In this document: positions 11,389-23,702 of the stretch, piece after piece
How positions within the stretch are numbered: position 1 is the first letter of the stretch
Layout of the letters: each line of letters opens with the position of its first letter
From: Eremomyces bilateralis CBS 781.70
Taxonomy: Eukaryota; Ascomycota; Dothideomycetes; Eremomycetales; Eremomycetaceae
DNA: 64,000 nt
NCBI RefSeq assembly: GCF_010015585.1
Contig: NW_022985103.1
Span: 1-64,000 of the forward strand
Direction: 5' to 3'
Program-made: the position numbers and the translations under genes
Notes under the pieces: model-generated
The model's database searches: none
What the model was told of the DNA's origin: nothing
The model's input: only the letters and a program-made list of their open reading frames with translations

Positions 11389-12806
11389 GTACAGTCAGAA
11401 ATCGAGAAAAGCCTGCGATATAAACCCCGTACAGGGTTACATATAATAGTTACATGCGACACCGAAGTCCGAGAAGGGCAACGGGATGGGGGCAGGGGTG
11501 TAGGTAGGGAGCAGTTAAGCACAGTAACTTAGTACTGTGTACAATTGGCTACTAAGTACTTAAGTACTTACTCACACTGTTAGTCTGTTACACACAGTAA
11601 CTAGCCGACGTAGCCGTACAGTCTTCAGAACAGGAGGAGATACCTAAGACCACGATAGGACTAATTAATGGGACAGCTGAGGATGGACTGGAGGGAGTGA
11701 GCAGTGCGGGGAACGTCAAGGTCAGGACGTCAGGTCTTGACATGAATAATGTTGAATCTTGTCCTTCCACTTGGGTTGACTATGGTTCGAGTCATTTCTG
11801 ATCATTTCCATGTGACCAACCGAACCACTGCGTTTGTTGATGCGTTTGTTGATGCATTTGTTGAACTGCGTTTGTTGACTTCACCCGGCAGCTTGATTTC
11901 CTTAATATTTCTTCCTTCAGAATTCCTTCAAGTCTAAAGTATTTCCATTTTCCATCTTTCATCTTCCATCTTTGCCAATCTCTATCTGCTGTGTGCTATG
12001 TTAAGCTGGTAGTCATTATATATTCGTAGTCCACCTTGATTAGTTAACGGCTTTATGATTTATTCGAAGGAAGTATTGTCGTAGGAGGAACTACGAGTCG
12101 TTTCAAAGTGTGCGGCGAATGATGGACTGAGTAGCATTTTCTTTATCGGTAACTAGACAGTAGACATTCAAACACAGGGTAGTCAGTGTCAAGGATACTT
12201 TATCTAAGAGGAAATTGAAGAGACACTCTTGTGACTCGAAACCCTTTTTGATGCTATCAGTCATGGTATGATCCATATATGATTTCTCTCGTTTTCCTAA
12301 GACTCACAGAAGTGTGCCCTCTCTGCCTAAGCAAGACCTCACCCACATCAACAGACTAGAAATCGAAGCCGGCCAAAATGCACAATACTTAAGGACTTAG
12401 GATTTGGCTTCGTCCCGGTAGGCGAAGTTGAAAGACCTATCTCCGCCTTCTCGACTCCCTTGAGCTGCCTCACCAAACCGGGTACACAATACAAAGCCTT
12501 CATCTTTAGAGAGGCAAACTAAGGTAACGCTTAATGGATTTCGAAGTCTTGGGGAATATTTTATGGTCAATGAATGTTGTCTTCGCAACCAGGTTTGGTA
12601 GAGGATGACATGGTTCAACGATACGCGATGTCCTCTACCCATGCCGATCTCTCAATCTCTGCTCCCCTTATTACTTCGTACCACTTACTGTACTGCAGTG
12701 ACGATGCAACTATGACTGTGATCTTCTCTCCCTTCTAACTACCCAAGATTCTATCGCTGTGCAATTTGATTTCTTATATACGGCATGGATGAGATATTGA
12801 GACGCC
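11389..12806. other. Intergenic gap between deaminase and lipase genes
   Basis: No gene supported. It holds a perfect 16-bp palindrome (11554-11569, two AAGTACTT units) and a short tandem repeat at 11829-11878. Both flanking genes start at or point away from this gap, so it carries two promoters. Confidence 0.5.
11829..11878 (+). repeat. Tandem repeat of a 12-bp unit
   Basis: Four copies of TGCGTTTGTTGA: 11829-11840, 11841-11852, 11853-11864 (one change) and 11867-11878 after a 2-bp spacer. Confidence 0.9.
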
Positions 12807-14259
12807 ATGGGATATTTTCGCCTGGCGTTGACGGGTCGCGTCGCACGACGTCAATGGCGATACTTCAGCACAAGCCGACGATTAATGAGAGATCCACAAC
12901 TGGAAGAATATGACCGTATGTTCCAAAATGAATTTGGGTCATTAAAGGACAAATACGGTAGGGACGCCCGACCGATTGCCCGCTCATTGCTAACGGGACT
13001 AGATGCACCGAAACATCCGATTGTGCTTGCACACGGTCTCTTAGGGTTCGACGAACTTCGCCTCGCTGGCTCTTTTCTGCCAGGGATTCAATACTGGCGA
13101 GGAATCGTGAATGCGCTACGATTACAGAACATCGAAGTAATAACTACGGAAGTTCCGTCGTCGGGCTCAATTGAAGCACGAGCGGAAAAACTGGCTATGA
13201 GGATTGCGGAAAAGGCTGGAGGGAAGAGCGTGAACATCATCGCGTATGAAACATCAATCTTATCAGCTGTGTCTAGCGGAGCTGACAATCGACAGACACA
13301 GCATGGGGTAAGCAATTCCTTGAGAACTTTGAAGGCAGCCTCTGCTCCCATATACCGTCCTAATATCATCCGTAAAGGGGCTTGGACTCGAGGTACATGA
13401 TCAGTAACTTAAAGCCCGAAAACGTTAAAGTCTTGTCCCTCACAACGATTGCTACACCACACCGTGGATCATCTTTTGCAGATTATCTTCACGAACAATT
13501 AGGCCGTAAGGAATAGCTACCTTACCAAACGTTATGTCTGCTAAACCGTCGCAAGCGATCCACTTCAAAAGACTTTCTCGAGTATTAGGCCAAGTTGGAA
13601 TGGAATCGGGCGCATTCTCGCAGTTGACACAGAAGTATCTGATAGAAGAATTCAATCCAAAAACGCCGGATCGGGATGACGTCCGGTATGTCGTCCCTTG
13701 CTGCCATCAATCCGGAATGTTCTAATGGTATAGGTATTTCTCATATGGCGCATCACTTGAGCCCACGGTATGGTCTGTCTTCTGGTACTCGCACCGGATC
13801 ATTAAGCAGAGGGAACAAGCGATGAATGATGGACTTGTCAGGTAAGCAAGCCCTTTCTCAGATTGCGCCTTTCTGACCTGCGCTCCAGCGTACCAAGCTC
13901 TCGATGGGGTAAATATCAAGGAACTTTGACAGGAGTTAGCCATCTTGATTTAATCAATTGTACGTCAAGAGCTTCCGCTGAATTCCGAAAACATACTCGC
14001 CCTGAGTCTCCCCTATGGATAAGCTATTGACAAATGGTGTAGGGACGAGCAGAGTGAAGGTTCTGTTTTGGCTCTTGACCGGTGTCAAGAGAAGGTTAGC
14101 TACCGAGCCCCTTTTACCATCCATTAACTACTCACAGTTCGTTCAGTTTCAATGCGCATGCATTATACCTTGAAATCGCTGGTACGATTATGCCTTACAC
14201 GCTCCGCCTTGTCACACATTGATTTGAATCCAGATATGCTCGCGAAAGAAGGCTTGTAA
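12807..14259 (+). CDS. TGL2: Mitochondrial triacylglycerol lipase, TGL2-like
   Basis: Alpha/beta-hydrolase lipase, 332 residues. Nine exons: 12807-13243, 13296-13307, 13378-13505, 13556-13685, 13734-13841, 13889-13959, 14043-14094, 14147-14181, 14234-14259. All eight introns start GT, end AG and are 47-83 nt. The N-terminus (MGYFRLALTGRVARRQW, then FSTSRR) is Arg-rich without acids, a likely mitochondrial presequence. The lipase core has PIVLAHGLLGFDELR (oxyanion region), then AHSMGG with nucleophile Ser148, then LTTIATPHRGSSFADYL and later VPSSRWGKYQGTLTG and VSHLDLINW (catalytic His). The Ser codon lies in exon 2, which is only 12 nt long. The acceptor of intron 7 has a near alternative 9 nt upstream. 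Read without splicing, the gene stops at 13398 and loses its catalytic residues. Close to yeast Tgl2 in layout. Confidence 0.88.
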
Positions 14260-16616
14260 CGCAGGAAGGTTGACACGGTTTCTCGTCCTATAATTCCTAC
14301 AATGCGCTTGGTAAGATGTCTTATAAACTGGGGAGTCCTTCCGTGCAATGGTCAGCTCCAAGTTAGCGTGCCTCCCCTTGGTTCAATACACTGCGGATCG
14401 GACAGTGCACTGCAAGTTTTGGATTGAGCAGGGACTTTAAGCGGAGAACAGAAGTGCATAACAGCAGGAACTGGTTGTCACCTGAGTGGCTTTGTACTAG
14501 GGATATGCATCAAAAACCGCCAGAACTTACCCCACGGCTTGATGAGATGTCCAGAACAGCTGCCAGGCCACGACCAAATGGTTGATTCCTCTGTCTAAAA
14601 CTTTATGGGCAGCAGATCAAGTATGTGAGCCTTAATCGTGGGTGAGCATTGGTTCAAGGCGCCAGAAGCGGTCTGGATGCATGCCCTTCTGCTGCCGCCA
14701 ATTAGGCTCATGCTGCCCTGGCTCCGGGGCAACGTGGTGGTACACAGGCAAATTTATGTTGCCTGATTCACCGGAGAAAAGAGGAAATGAAATGTATCAG
14801 TGCCTTATAAATTTCGGAAAGGCTTCCAATGAACCGTTGCCACCTGGTTAGGCATATTTGCAGTTGTCACACGTCACTCAACTGGTTTTCCAACATCGGG
14901 ATCGCAGACCATTCGCGCTTCTCGAGCAGTAATGTAATATTCTTGTAGATTCGGACGGAACACCGATCTTTTCGAGTGGTTGAACAGTAGCTTCAAACTC
15001 TGTAGCAGATGATTCGGAGCCCAGTTGATATGATATAAGTAAGACCTGCACTGGGCAACGATGAAAACTTAAGCCTTTCAAGAACTTCATCCAAGGCGGG
15101 TCAGATTTCCGCCACGGCGAAATTGATACACCTCCAGTCAGCCTAACTGCGGAAAACATAAAAACTTCCCCGACTAAATGATATTTGACGGGTGAGAGGG
15201 CTGTACATCTAGGTACCGCAAAGTCCCATATTGGAAACTGGTTTGGAGGCTCTGGGGATATGCTTCAGGGCCGGCGGTCTCGTCCACCCGGATTCGATTT
15301 CGAAGTTCCTAAGCAGGCAGTGTTATCCGGTAAAAAGGCAATTTGAGGGTGCTAGGAACACTGTTGACCGACCCCATAACGTCATCCAGCACTGAATGAA
15401 GTCAATGCTTGACACACACGACCTTCAGGGCCCGGTCAGTGACTCGAGTGCCACGGATGAAGAGACCACTAGTGAGTAGGAAAGAGTACATGAGCATTGC
15501 ACACTAACCAAGATACACAGTTCCTATATACTCATTTCGGGTTGTCCGTGACCACTCCAGGCTGTGTGCGCAACTCTGGTGGCCTCCCCCTCTTTGAAAC
15601 TCCTTCCAAGGACCCACCAAGGACCCAATGCAAATGGAGCTCAGCCTTAACAAATCACGGGCGACCCGGCATATCTGTATGCGGCCTCAGTGTACAGACC
15701 ACGGCGAGGCTCTACCAGTGGGTGCCGAGGAGTGGTAGCTGTCCAAAATTGCGGTTAGTCAACACCAACCACTGATATGCTGGCGTTCAGAGACTCAATC
15801 TCGGAACTCACATCGGATGGAATGTCTCTGGAAGAGAGTCACCCTACTGCTATTTTATCAGCCTTAATGTCTGTGGATTGTCTGCCTAGCCATGGTGGAT
15901 CCCATTTCTGGGGCGGACGTGGTTCCGAACAACTGCCAGGCGGACCCCCCTGAATGATGTGTCGGCGGGAAATTGCTTGGTTACAGCAGTTGTGGCTGTC
16001 AAACCGTTAGCCGTTGCACATCCGATAGCAGTTCAAAGACTATCCCCTGAAAAACGCCTACGAGAGGACGCCACTTGCCAAGCGGAATGGACGGGTGTGG
16101 AATGGACGGGCCCTTATCCGCCTCTCCTATCCCCCGCCCTTTCACCACCGGACGCTCAGATCGTTGCTAAAATGAATTCATCTCCCATGGAGTGCAATCG
16201 ATGGTGGTTCTTCTCCTAATACCAAGTTTAACTCCAGGAAGCTCATGACGCAAGACTCCCAGAAGGCTCAGGAGGCCGCGATCCCGAAACCACTTTCATT
16301 ACGGTCGAGCCAACAAGATACCTCGAGTCCAGACGGGAAATCATTCCGCCAAGAGGTCGGAAATGGCCTGCTGCTGGCTGAGCCATTCAAGTTTCGATAA
16401 CCAGTCGTCCTCTCCGCCCAGTCGGGCAGCCATGAGGTATCACAGTGGTGATCAGGACGATGCCCGAGAGCTTAATGGCAGCTCCATGGCCACAGGGCGG
16501 AAATGAGTTTGGAAAGAGTCTGAGACAATGGGCGCAGTGAGATGTAGCACTCATGAAGGGGCAGGGAGATGAGACTTTGGCGTGGAGTTTCAGTGTGAAC
16601 AGTGAGGAAGCTGGGA
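14260..16616. other. Gene-poor gap between lipase and small Cys-rich gene
   Basis: No intact gene seen in about 2.3 kb. Part of the minus strand near 14878-15241 reads like an old exon (separate entry). The rest shows only short random frames. Confidence 0.5.
14878..15241 (-). pseudogene. Possible relic exon, weakly alpha/beta-hydrolase-like
   Basis: The minus strand is open for about 120 codons and reads like protein: IWDFAVPRCTALSPVKYH, then LTGGVSISPWRKSDPPW, PVQVLLISY and QPLEKIGVP. The order GGVSISPW followed by PVQVLLI and LEKIGV faintly recalls the C-terminal half of alpha/beta-hydrolase fold 3 esterases, but no catalytic triad is visible and I found no flanking exons. It could be chance. 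Confidence 0.2.
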
Positions 16617-16617
16617 A

Positions 16618-16624
16618 TATAAAA
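16618..16624 (+). promoter_or_regulatory. TATA box of the small Cys-rich gene
   Basis: TATAAAA lies 105 bp before the ATG at 16723, a usual fungal spacing for a core promoter with a short leader. Confidence 0.5.
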
Positions 16625-16722
16625 ACCCGACTCACGGATCGGTTCTTACGACACAGTTGCCAACCAGACTGTGCCAGATCTTCTTGGTTAGAAATTGCGA
16701 TCTTTCCTAAAGCCATTTCGAC

Positions 16723-16899
16723 ATGCCATCCCCTCCAACCCCTCCGCCGTCTCCGCCGCTGTTCGTGTATGTGTGTAACAAGTATTGCTGCTACTGTGGA
16801 CATGGACCATGGCCTATTTCGTGGTATGACCACTGCCAAATTTGCCAGCATGAGTTATGTGACGGTTGCAGAGAAGTGGATGAAGAGGTTGCCCGATAA
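16723..16899 (+). CDS. Small Cys-rich putative zinc-binding protein, 58 residues
   Basis: Short frame starting MPSPPTPPPSPP. After this Pro-rich head come evenly placed metal-ligand residues: C22, C23 and C25, then C38 and C41 (HCQIC), H43, C46 and C49 (CDGC). The spacing CxxC, 12 residues, CxxCxHxxCxxC resembles small fungal zinc-ribbon-like proteins whose consensus I recall as CCxCGxGP followed by CxxCxHxxCxxC; no function is known to me. A TATA box stands 105 bp upstream and the leader is free of other ATGs between. A second exon is possible, since a GT lies close before the stop. The gene is below usual length cut-offs and would be missed by most gene callers. Whether it is expressed is unknown. 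Confidence 0.5.
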   Translation: MPSPPTPPPSPPLFVYVCNKYCCYCGHGPWPISWYDHCQICQHELCDGCREVDEEVAR

Positions 16900-17167
16900 G
16901 AGCCGTCCCTTATTTGTTACTGGTTGGAAGAAGACGAGAATACATGGTCAATCTGCACAGAACGCACGACACGGATCTACCTCGCCCCTTCTACAGTTCC
17001 CAGGTTGCCAACGGAGGGAGCCCAATCAAAGCAGGTAGTTTCTATTTGTCAACTGGGTAAGTGTACAAAGGGAGATTTTATACAATGTTCGGAATTGCTT
17101 ATGCCACGACAGCACATACAACCCGTTACCGCTTCCAACGATCTCGACTTTCGTCACAATACCGTAT

Positions 17168-18799
17168 CTAGGACATCAGGCGGGTCATGTCCGCCCTGAT
17201 ACGAGAGTAATCCAACAATCCTTCGATCTTCCCCACGGCAGAGATGGCGATGTCCTGGTCCCACAACTTCCGTTTGGCAAAATTCATCACGTCCTTCTCA
17301 GTGATCTGGCCAACGACACGTTCAACCTCTTCCGGAGACAGGCGACGGCCGGTGGTGACGATCTGGCGGCCAATGTCTTCGGCAACGGCGGTGGTGCCAT
17401 CGAGCGACAGGAGGATGGATGCCTTCAGTTGGGCCTTGGCGCGTTCCACCTCGGAGACTGAGACATTGAACGACAATCTCGACCACTCCCGGAGAGTGAA
17501 ATGGACAAGATCATCAATGCGTTCCGTGGCCTCAGTGACCATATAAATGCCCCACAATCTGTTTTATGTATCATTAGTCCATTACTCATACTTGGAATTA
17601 TGATTCACACTTACCCAGTGTCACTGTAGCTTGTTGAAAAGCTCATGAAGCTATTCGCGAGGTTGTGCTTGTGGACGAAAGTGCTCAGCTTGCTGCCCAA
17701 GTATGGTGAATTGCCCATGGCTCGGTCCCAGTTGCCGACAATCGCTTGCGTGACCAACGCCGTGAAGTAGTCCGGGTCGTTCCAGCTCACGCCCTCGACG
17801 GCAATGGCGATGTTAGCGGTGGGCAAACCATCGTCTCGCATCCGCACATCGGAACCGACAAAGTCGGGCTTCTCCTTATACTTCTTGGCGCTCAGCGTCG
17901 AGCTCGGGAGCTTGGCGAAATATTGTTCCGCAAGCTCGACCAACTGCGCGTGGGGCACGCCACCGGCACCAACGAGAACCATACGGTCAGCGGTGTAGTT
18001 CTGACCGATATAGTCGACCAGATCTTGGCGCTTGATGCTTTCGATGTTGGCCCGAGGTCCTAGGATCGTACGACCGAGAGGTTGTCCTTGGAAGGCAGTG
18101 GCATGGAGATGATCAAAGACCACTTCCTCCAGTTGCTTGTCGACCTCTTCTTGCTCGCGCAAGATCACATCACGCTCCCGTTCGATGGCCTGTGACTCGA
18201 GCCGGGAGTGTTGAAGGATATCGGAAAGGATGTCCACGCATTTGGGGACGTCGGAATTGAAGCTCTTGGAGTAGTAGACGGTATTTTCTCTCTGCATGGT
18301 GGTTAAGACGAATTCACTGTTGGGAGGTCATCGGAAGACATACTGAAGTATACGCGTTCAAATGTCCGCCCATATTCTCGATTTCCATCTCCAATTGCTG
18401 CTGGGTTCGCTTCTCCGTACCCTGGAATGGATAAATTAGTCGAGATCTCGAACATGTTCCCATTGAGATGTTACCTTGAAGGCCAGATGCTCCAGGAAGT
18501 GCGCGGTGCCATTGTTCTTGTCGGTCTCGGCGCGGCTGCCGGCATCGATCCAAACACCAACTGTCGAGGTCTGAGCCCATGGCGAGTGTTCGGTAGCGAT
18601 CTACCAGGAGTCAGCATTAGAGGAAGAGATGTTTAGCGGGTAGACGAACCGTGAAGCCGTTGCTCAAGGTGGTGCTCTCCGTTTTTGCCCCGTGGCTCAC
18701 GGGAGTCGCGAGACCTCTCTTGACGGGCCGGATGGCATTGATGGCAGCGCGGCTCCGTAAGCTCTGATTGAGCGTGAGGGCTAGCCGCCTGGAAGCCAT
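17168..18799 (-). CDS. MAS1: Mitochondrial processing peptidase beta subunit
   Basis: Catalytic subunit of the matrix peptidase that removes presequences from imported proteins; M16 metalloprotease, 473 residues. Exons 18799-18650, 18600-18475, 18421-18344, 18291-17615 and 17558-17168; introns of 49, 53, 52 and 56 nt. The start [17 protein letters not shown] is itself a presequence. The inverted zinc motif HFLEH is present in [13 protein letters not shown], and the distal Glu lies in [14 protein letters not shown]. Splicing restores [15 protein letters not shown] and SDTGLWGIYMV. The length is normal for the family. The gene is divergent from SDH4, with 618 bp between their ATGs. Confident; the alpha subunit is excluded because its zinc site is degenerate. 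Confidence 0.95.
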
Positions 18800-19417
18800 T
18801 GCTGGAGTAATGAATGGATGTCCAGCGGGATGTGATGGGGTCGGATGGGTTGGAGATTCAGTGAATGAAGTATTCCATGAAGATTGAGCTCGACTTCGGA
18901 TTCAAGATTGGTCGGTGCACAGGAAAATACGCGCTAGGATTGAAATGGAAAATAACATGACTAAGCACAGGGCTCTCCAATTTCGGGTATATCAAAACGA
19001 TCATATAGGTAATAGAACACACCGACGCAACGCCACCCTTTTCGAAGACAAGATCATAGTGGCTGGGAGAATGGTTCTGGATTAACCTCCGCCTTGGATT
19101 ACAGATAGTTTTGTATTGTACAATTGTTTCATCCGGATGAGAATATGAAGCATCAAGTCTGAACTCAGAATCAAGCCAGACTGTAACGTACTCAGCTCAC
19201 CAATTCGACTGCTCCAATTGGTCCATTCACCTCGCCTCGTAGCAACTAAGCACCTCCACAGCGCCGGTCATTCCCGAGGCCCAGCGCCATATCACGGGAA
19301 TCTTCGATCAACGCCGAGCAACGCCAACGGCACAGAAAGCTGCCAATTAATCCTGAGACCCTCCCATCACCGATCCCCCATCGTCCAGAATCTTTCCAAC
19401 CCCATTTACCATCGACA
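18800..19417. promoter_or_regulatory. Divergent promoter between MPP-beta and SDH4
   Basis: 618 bp separate the two ATGs. Both genes serve mitochondria, so a shared bidirectional control region is likely. This is inferred from position; I could not assign a specific factor site. Confidence 0.45.
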
Positions 19418-20288
19418 ATGGCGGCCATCATGCGACCTCAGATGCTTCGGCAGACGTGCGCCGCCGCGGCCGGCACGCGATTCATCTCGTCCGCCGCGCT
19501 GGCCTCGTCCCGGGCGGCGTGGCAGACCCCGCTGGTTCAGCAATGCAAGCCGCAGTCCATCGTTGCGAAGACCGCTCGATCGGCCTTCGTGAGGGAGCGG
19601 CTGCCCACCGTGTCGAAGGTTGCGGCGTTCCATACGTCGAGGAAGAATCAATTGCTTCCCCCGCCGGCTCGTAAGTCTTCGATGATGCTGCTGTCCGTCC
19701 ATAATACTGACACTGGTCGCAGAACGGATAACTGGTGGTGGTACGTATCACCGAGTTGGATGATTAGCTAGGATGAGTTGCTAAGAAGGATGACAGTCAA
19801 TGATCCGGCACCGGTGCTGCCAGCGGACCCGGTACACGGGAACTATCATTGGGACTTTGAGCGGTGGGTGCATGGAATCCATGATGGATGCAGCCGACGT
19901 ATCTAACGCATACCAGAATCATCGCCGTGTCTCTCATCCCCTTGACCATCGCGCCGTTCGCAAGCGGCTCCTTGAACCCCCTCCTGGACGCCACCTTTTG
20001 CGGCCTCATCGTCATCCATTCCCACTTTGGCTTCGAGTAAGTGGTCCCCAAACCCCCCGATCCCCAAATTTCGCCGGTTCCCTCCCTGGATATGGGACCC
20101 GCTGACATGATCGCCCACGTAGGTCGTGCATCACCGATTACTTCCCGAAATGGCGCGTGCCCAACACCCAACGGGCCTTGAAGTGGGTGCTGAACGGTTT
20201 CACGCTGCTGGTTGCCTACGGCCTGTATGAGTTCGAGACAAACGATGTGGGCGTCACCGAGGCTGTGACGAGGGTCTGGAAAGCGTGA
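19418..20288 (+). CDS. SDH4: Succinate dehydrogenase membrane anchor subunit (CybS)
   Basis: Small anchor subunit of complex II in the inner mitochondrial membrane, 207 residues. Exons 19418-19670, 19723-19740 (18 nt), 19797-19863, 19917-20036 and 20123-20288. The start is a long Arg/Ala-rich presequence ending near AAFHTSRKNQLLPPP. The mature part reads HGNYHWDFERIIAVSLIPL, then GLIVIHSHFGFESCITDYFP with the His of the haem/quinone region and the Asp-Tyr pair, and a last membrane helix WVLNGFTLLVAYGLYEF. Three hydrophobic helices are visible, as expected for CybS. An alternative Met lies four codons downstream. The tiny 18-nt exon 2 encodes RITGG plus split codons. Confident. Confidence 0.93.
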
Positions 20289-20906
20289 GCGATGGATTTT
20301 GAGGCGGGCGAGGGCACGTTTGATCCGGCGGCATGGACGCATGGCATTTCAATGGCGGTGTATCATATAGTTTGCTTAGAACTTCCGCAGGTCAAAATCT
20401 GATGGGTTATTTCGATTGGAACTGCACATAACATAGACTTAGAAGTGATGGACCTTCCATTGTATGGCTTCCTTCTCGAATATGCACTAGGGAGCGTGAG
20501 GATTCTCCCAACACATGCGCGTCACACAATGCATCTGGAGTGGGTAATGTAATTCTGTTCGTTGTTCTAAGGAAGCTAGGTAATTGAGGGTTACCAGCGA
20601 CCGTTGGACCCGCTTTCACAAGAAGCCAGCATAAAGAAAAGAGTTGACAAGCATAGCAAACGTTTCTTCCTTTCCCACCTTAGGCCATCAACACCGTGGG
20701 ACCTATGACGATCCACGTTTCTACTTCACACTCAGCAATGTAGACCGCCCCGTGTAGCACTATACGTTAAAGGAAACCGAGCCCCAGATCATGCCAGGTA
20801 TCGTTGATTTTGTCTGGGCGGATAGCAAATCGATCCCAACCCATTTCAACCTGTGTCGAGTCTGTTTTGCCTCAGGGGATCGATGCATGGTGGGGGGGGA
20901 AGAGAT
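20289..20906. other. Convergent 3' gap between SDH4 and 14-3-3
   Basis: About 620 bp that should hold two 3' UTRs. No gene seen. A run of eight G lies near 20890, just after the 14-3-3 stop. Confidence 0.5.
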
Positions 20907-21918
<1,012 letters not shown>

Positions 21919-23226
21919 GGTTCTGGACGCAGTTAGTAAATGTGGGGGGAAGGTTAACGCGTGGCAGATCGATGGATGCATGATGCCAAAATCAACGATA
22001 TCGGGTCGAAGCTGGTGGCAGGTGTGGGCAAAAGGAGAACGATTCGAGGCTGGGGTCCGATGCGGCTCCAAAGGCGGCTCCCCTAAGCAAAGACGCCTGC
22101 TAACATGAAGGTGCCGCTCGAAGAGATGCCATCCTCATGCTATCGGGATCGTATTCGGGGATGTAGGGGCCGGGGCGGCGCTCGCGCATTAAGGGGCAGT
22201 GCGGACACGATAATGGCGATGTGAGCCGTCGTCGACGGCACCCACCATTCCCAGCATCCAAACCAACCGCATTCGACGGTCGCGAGTGTGGCGACCACGT
22301 TGGCGGATGGTGATGGGCGGTGCGGCGTGCTAGGAAAGGTGTTGCAAGATGATGTTGGGAATGACGAAATAAGCGCAGCTCCTCACCTTGAGATTGGACG
22401 GATACCTGGGAGGGATGGAAAAGTCGGTGGTGCGATGGGATTGATGAGAGGACGGTGGAAAGTCGATGGAAGGGGAAGTTCACAATGGGGAGGGGATCGG
22501 GATGGTAGAAAGTCGAAGTCGGAAGTAGTTGGCGAGAAATGGAGAAATGGAGAAATTGGGTGTTTGTTTTGTGCTGGGGATGGATTGACTGGGGCAGGAA
22601 GGCGATGAAGGCGAGAGACGCTGAGACACACCACAACTCACAACCAAGAGAGCGAGTTGGACGTGAGAACTGAGGTGAGACCTGGGAAACAACACTACAT
22701 GTAAGTTACGGATAATTATGTTAGAAGGATGATGGGTTAATGCCACTTTACGGATTAGTAATTGGCTTTATACAGCATTAGATCCGAAATCTATAATAAC
22801 TTAGGTATTGTATTTATCTATTTGGATTAAGTGACCGGTATGTACAGTACAGTATTGAATATCTGTCATCTGCCACTAGTATCAAGGTAAGTCCGACTGG
22901 GCTATGTGAGGAGTGGATCGGATAGTCAACTGAGGCATCAAGGCATTAAGGCATCAAGGCTGACGTAGGGTGCACCTGACCCCGAGTGAGTCGCCTGATA
23001 TCATGGCATCTCCCTTTGGACTTTTGTCAACGTCGCTCTCGTGACAAGTCACATGACCTCGAGCTCTGACCCAAACAAACTCAATCACCATCTTGCTCCT
23101 CCCTCCATCGACTGACGCACTTGACAACCATTAAACCCGCTTCCTCTCAGCCCACCTCGACACCTTTTCCATCCCATCGCTTTCCCATCGAGTCACTCTT
23201 GACCATCCATTCGCACCCCATCGAAC
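21919..23226. promoter_or_regulatory. Divergent promoter and leader region, 14-3-3 and IF1
   Basis: 1.3 kb between two divergent ATGs. The part next to the 14-3-3 gene (about 22100-22650) is pyrimidine-rich on the minus strand and reads as a long leader; a 178-codon open frame there is Ser/Pro/His-rich and not protein-like. A short repeat lies at 22933-22960. Confidence 0.45.
22933..22960 (+). repeat. Short tandem repeat, 8-bp unit
   Basis: AGGCATCA, AGGCATTA and AGGCATCA in a row, followed by a partial AGGC. Confidence 0.9.
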
Positions 23227-23702
23227 ATGTCCAGGACCGCAATTGCTCGGGCTCTCCGCCCTGTGCCTTCTTCCCTCCGCCTCTTCTCCGTATCTTCCCG
23301 CACAATGGGCGCCGGTGATGCCGGATCGGGTTTCTCGCGGCCAGGAGGCATGCGTTCGGGGTATGTTACCACCGATACCGAACTGGTGTATAGATCGCTG
23401 ATCCGTGCCATGCAGTGATAGCTTCACCCGTCGCGAGAAGGCGGTCGAGGATCAGTACATCCAGCAGGAGGAAAGGGCTAAGTCAGTCCAACCACCATCT
23501 TTCAAGCTGTCGCAGGATCACTGACGAGCACCCGGTTAGACTGCAGCAGATCAAGGAGAAGCTGGAGCAGCACCAGCAGCATCTGAATTCATTGAAGCAG
23601 ACCATGTAAGCGGAAACCGCCTTGCCTTCGCCATTCGATCACGGCTGATATACCATCCACAGTGACGAGATGTCCAAGGAACAAGGTGGCGAGCAGCACT
23701 AA
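23227..23702 (+). CDS. INH1: Mitochondrial ATPase inhibitor IF1
   Basis: Inhibitor that stops ATP hydrolysis by F1F0-ATPase when the membrane potential falls; 101 residues. Exons 23227-23360, 23416-23481, 23540-23605 and 23663-23702; introns of 55, 58 and 57 nt with clean signals. Presequence MSRTAIARALRPVPSSLR, then the Gly-rich linker (GAGDAGSGF), then the inhibitory helix FTRREKAVEDQYIQQEE, and a coiled-coil tail LQQIKEKLEQHQQHLNSL. Exons 2 and 3 are each 66 nt. Without splicing no frame longer than 65 codons covers the gene. Confident from the inhibitory helix. Confidence 0.92.

Noticed and set aside
22100-22636. 178-codon minus-strand frame upstream of the 14-3-3 gene
   Set aside because: Composition is a pyrimidine-rich leader; no domain and low-complexity Ser/Pro/His content.
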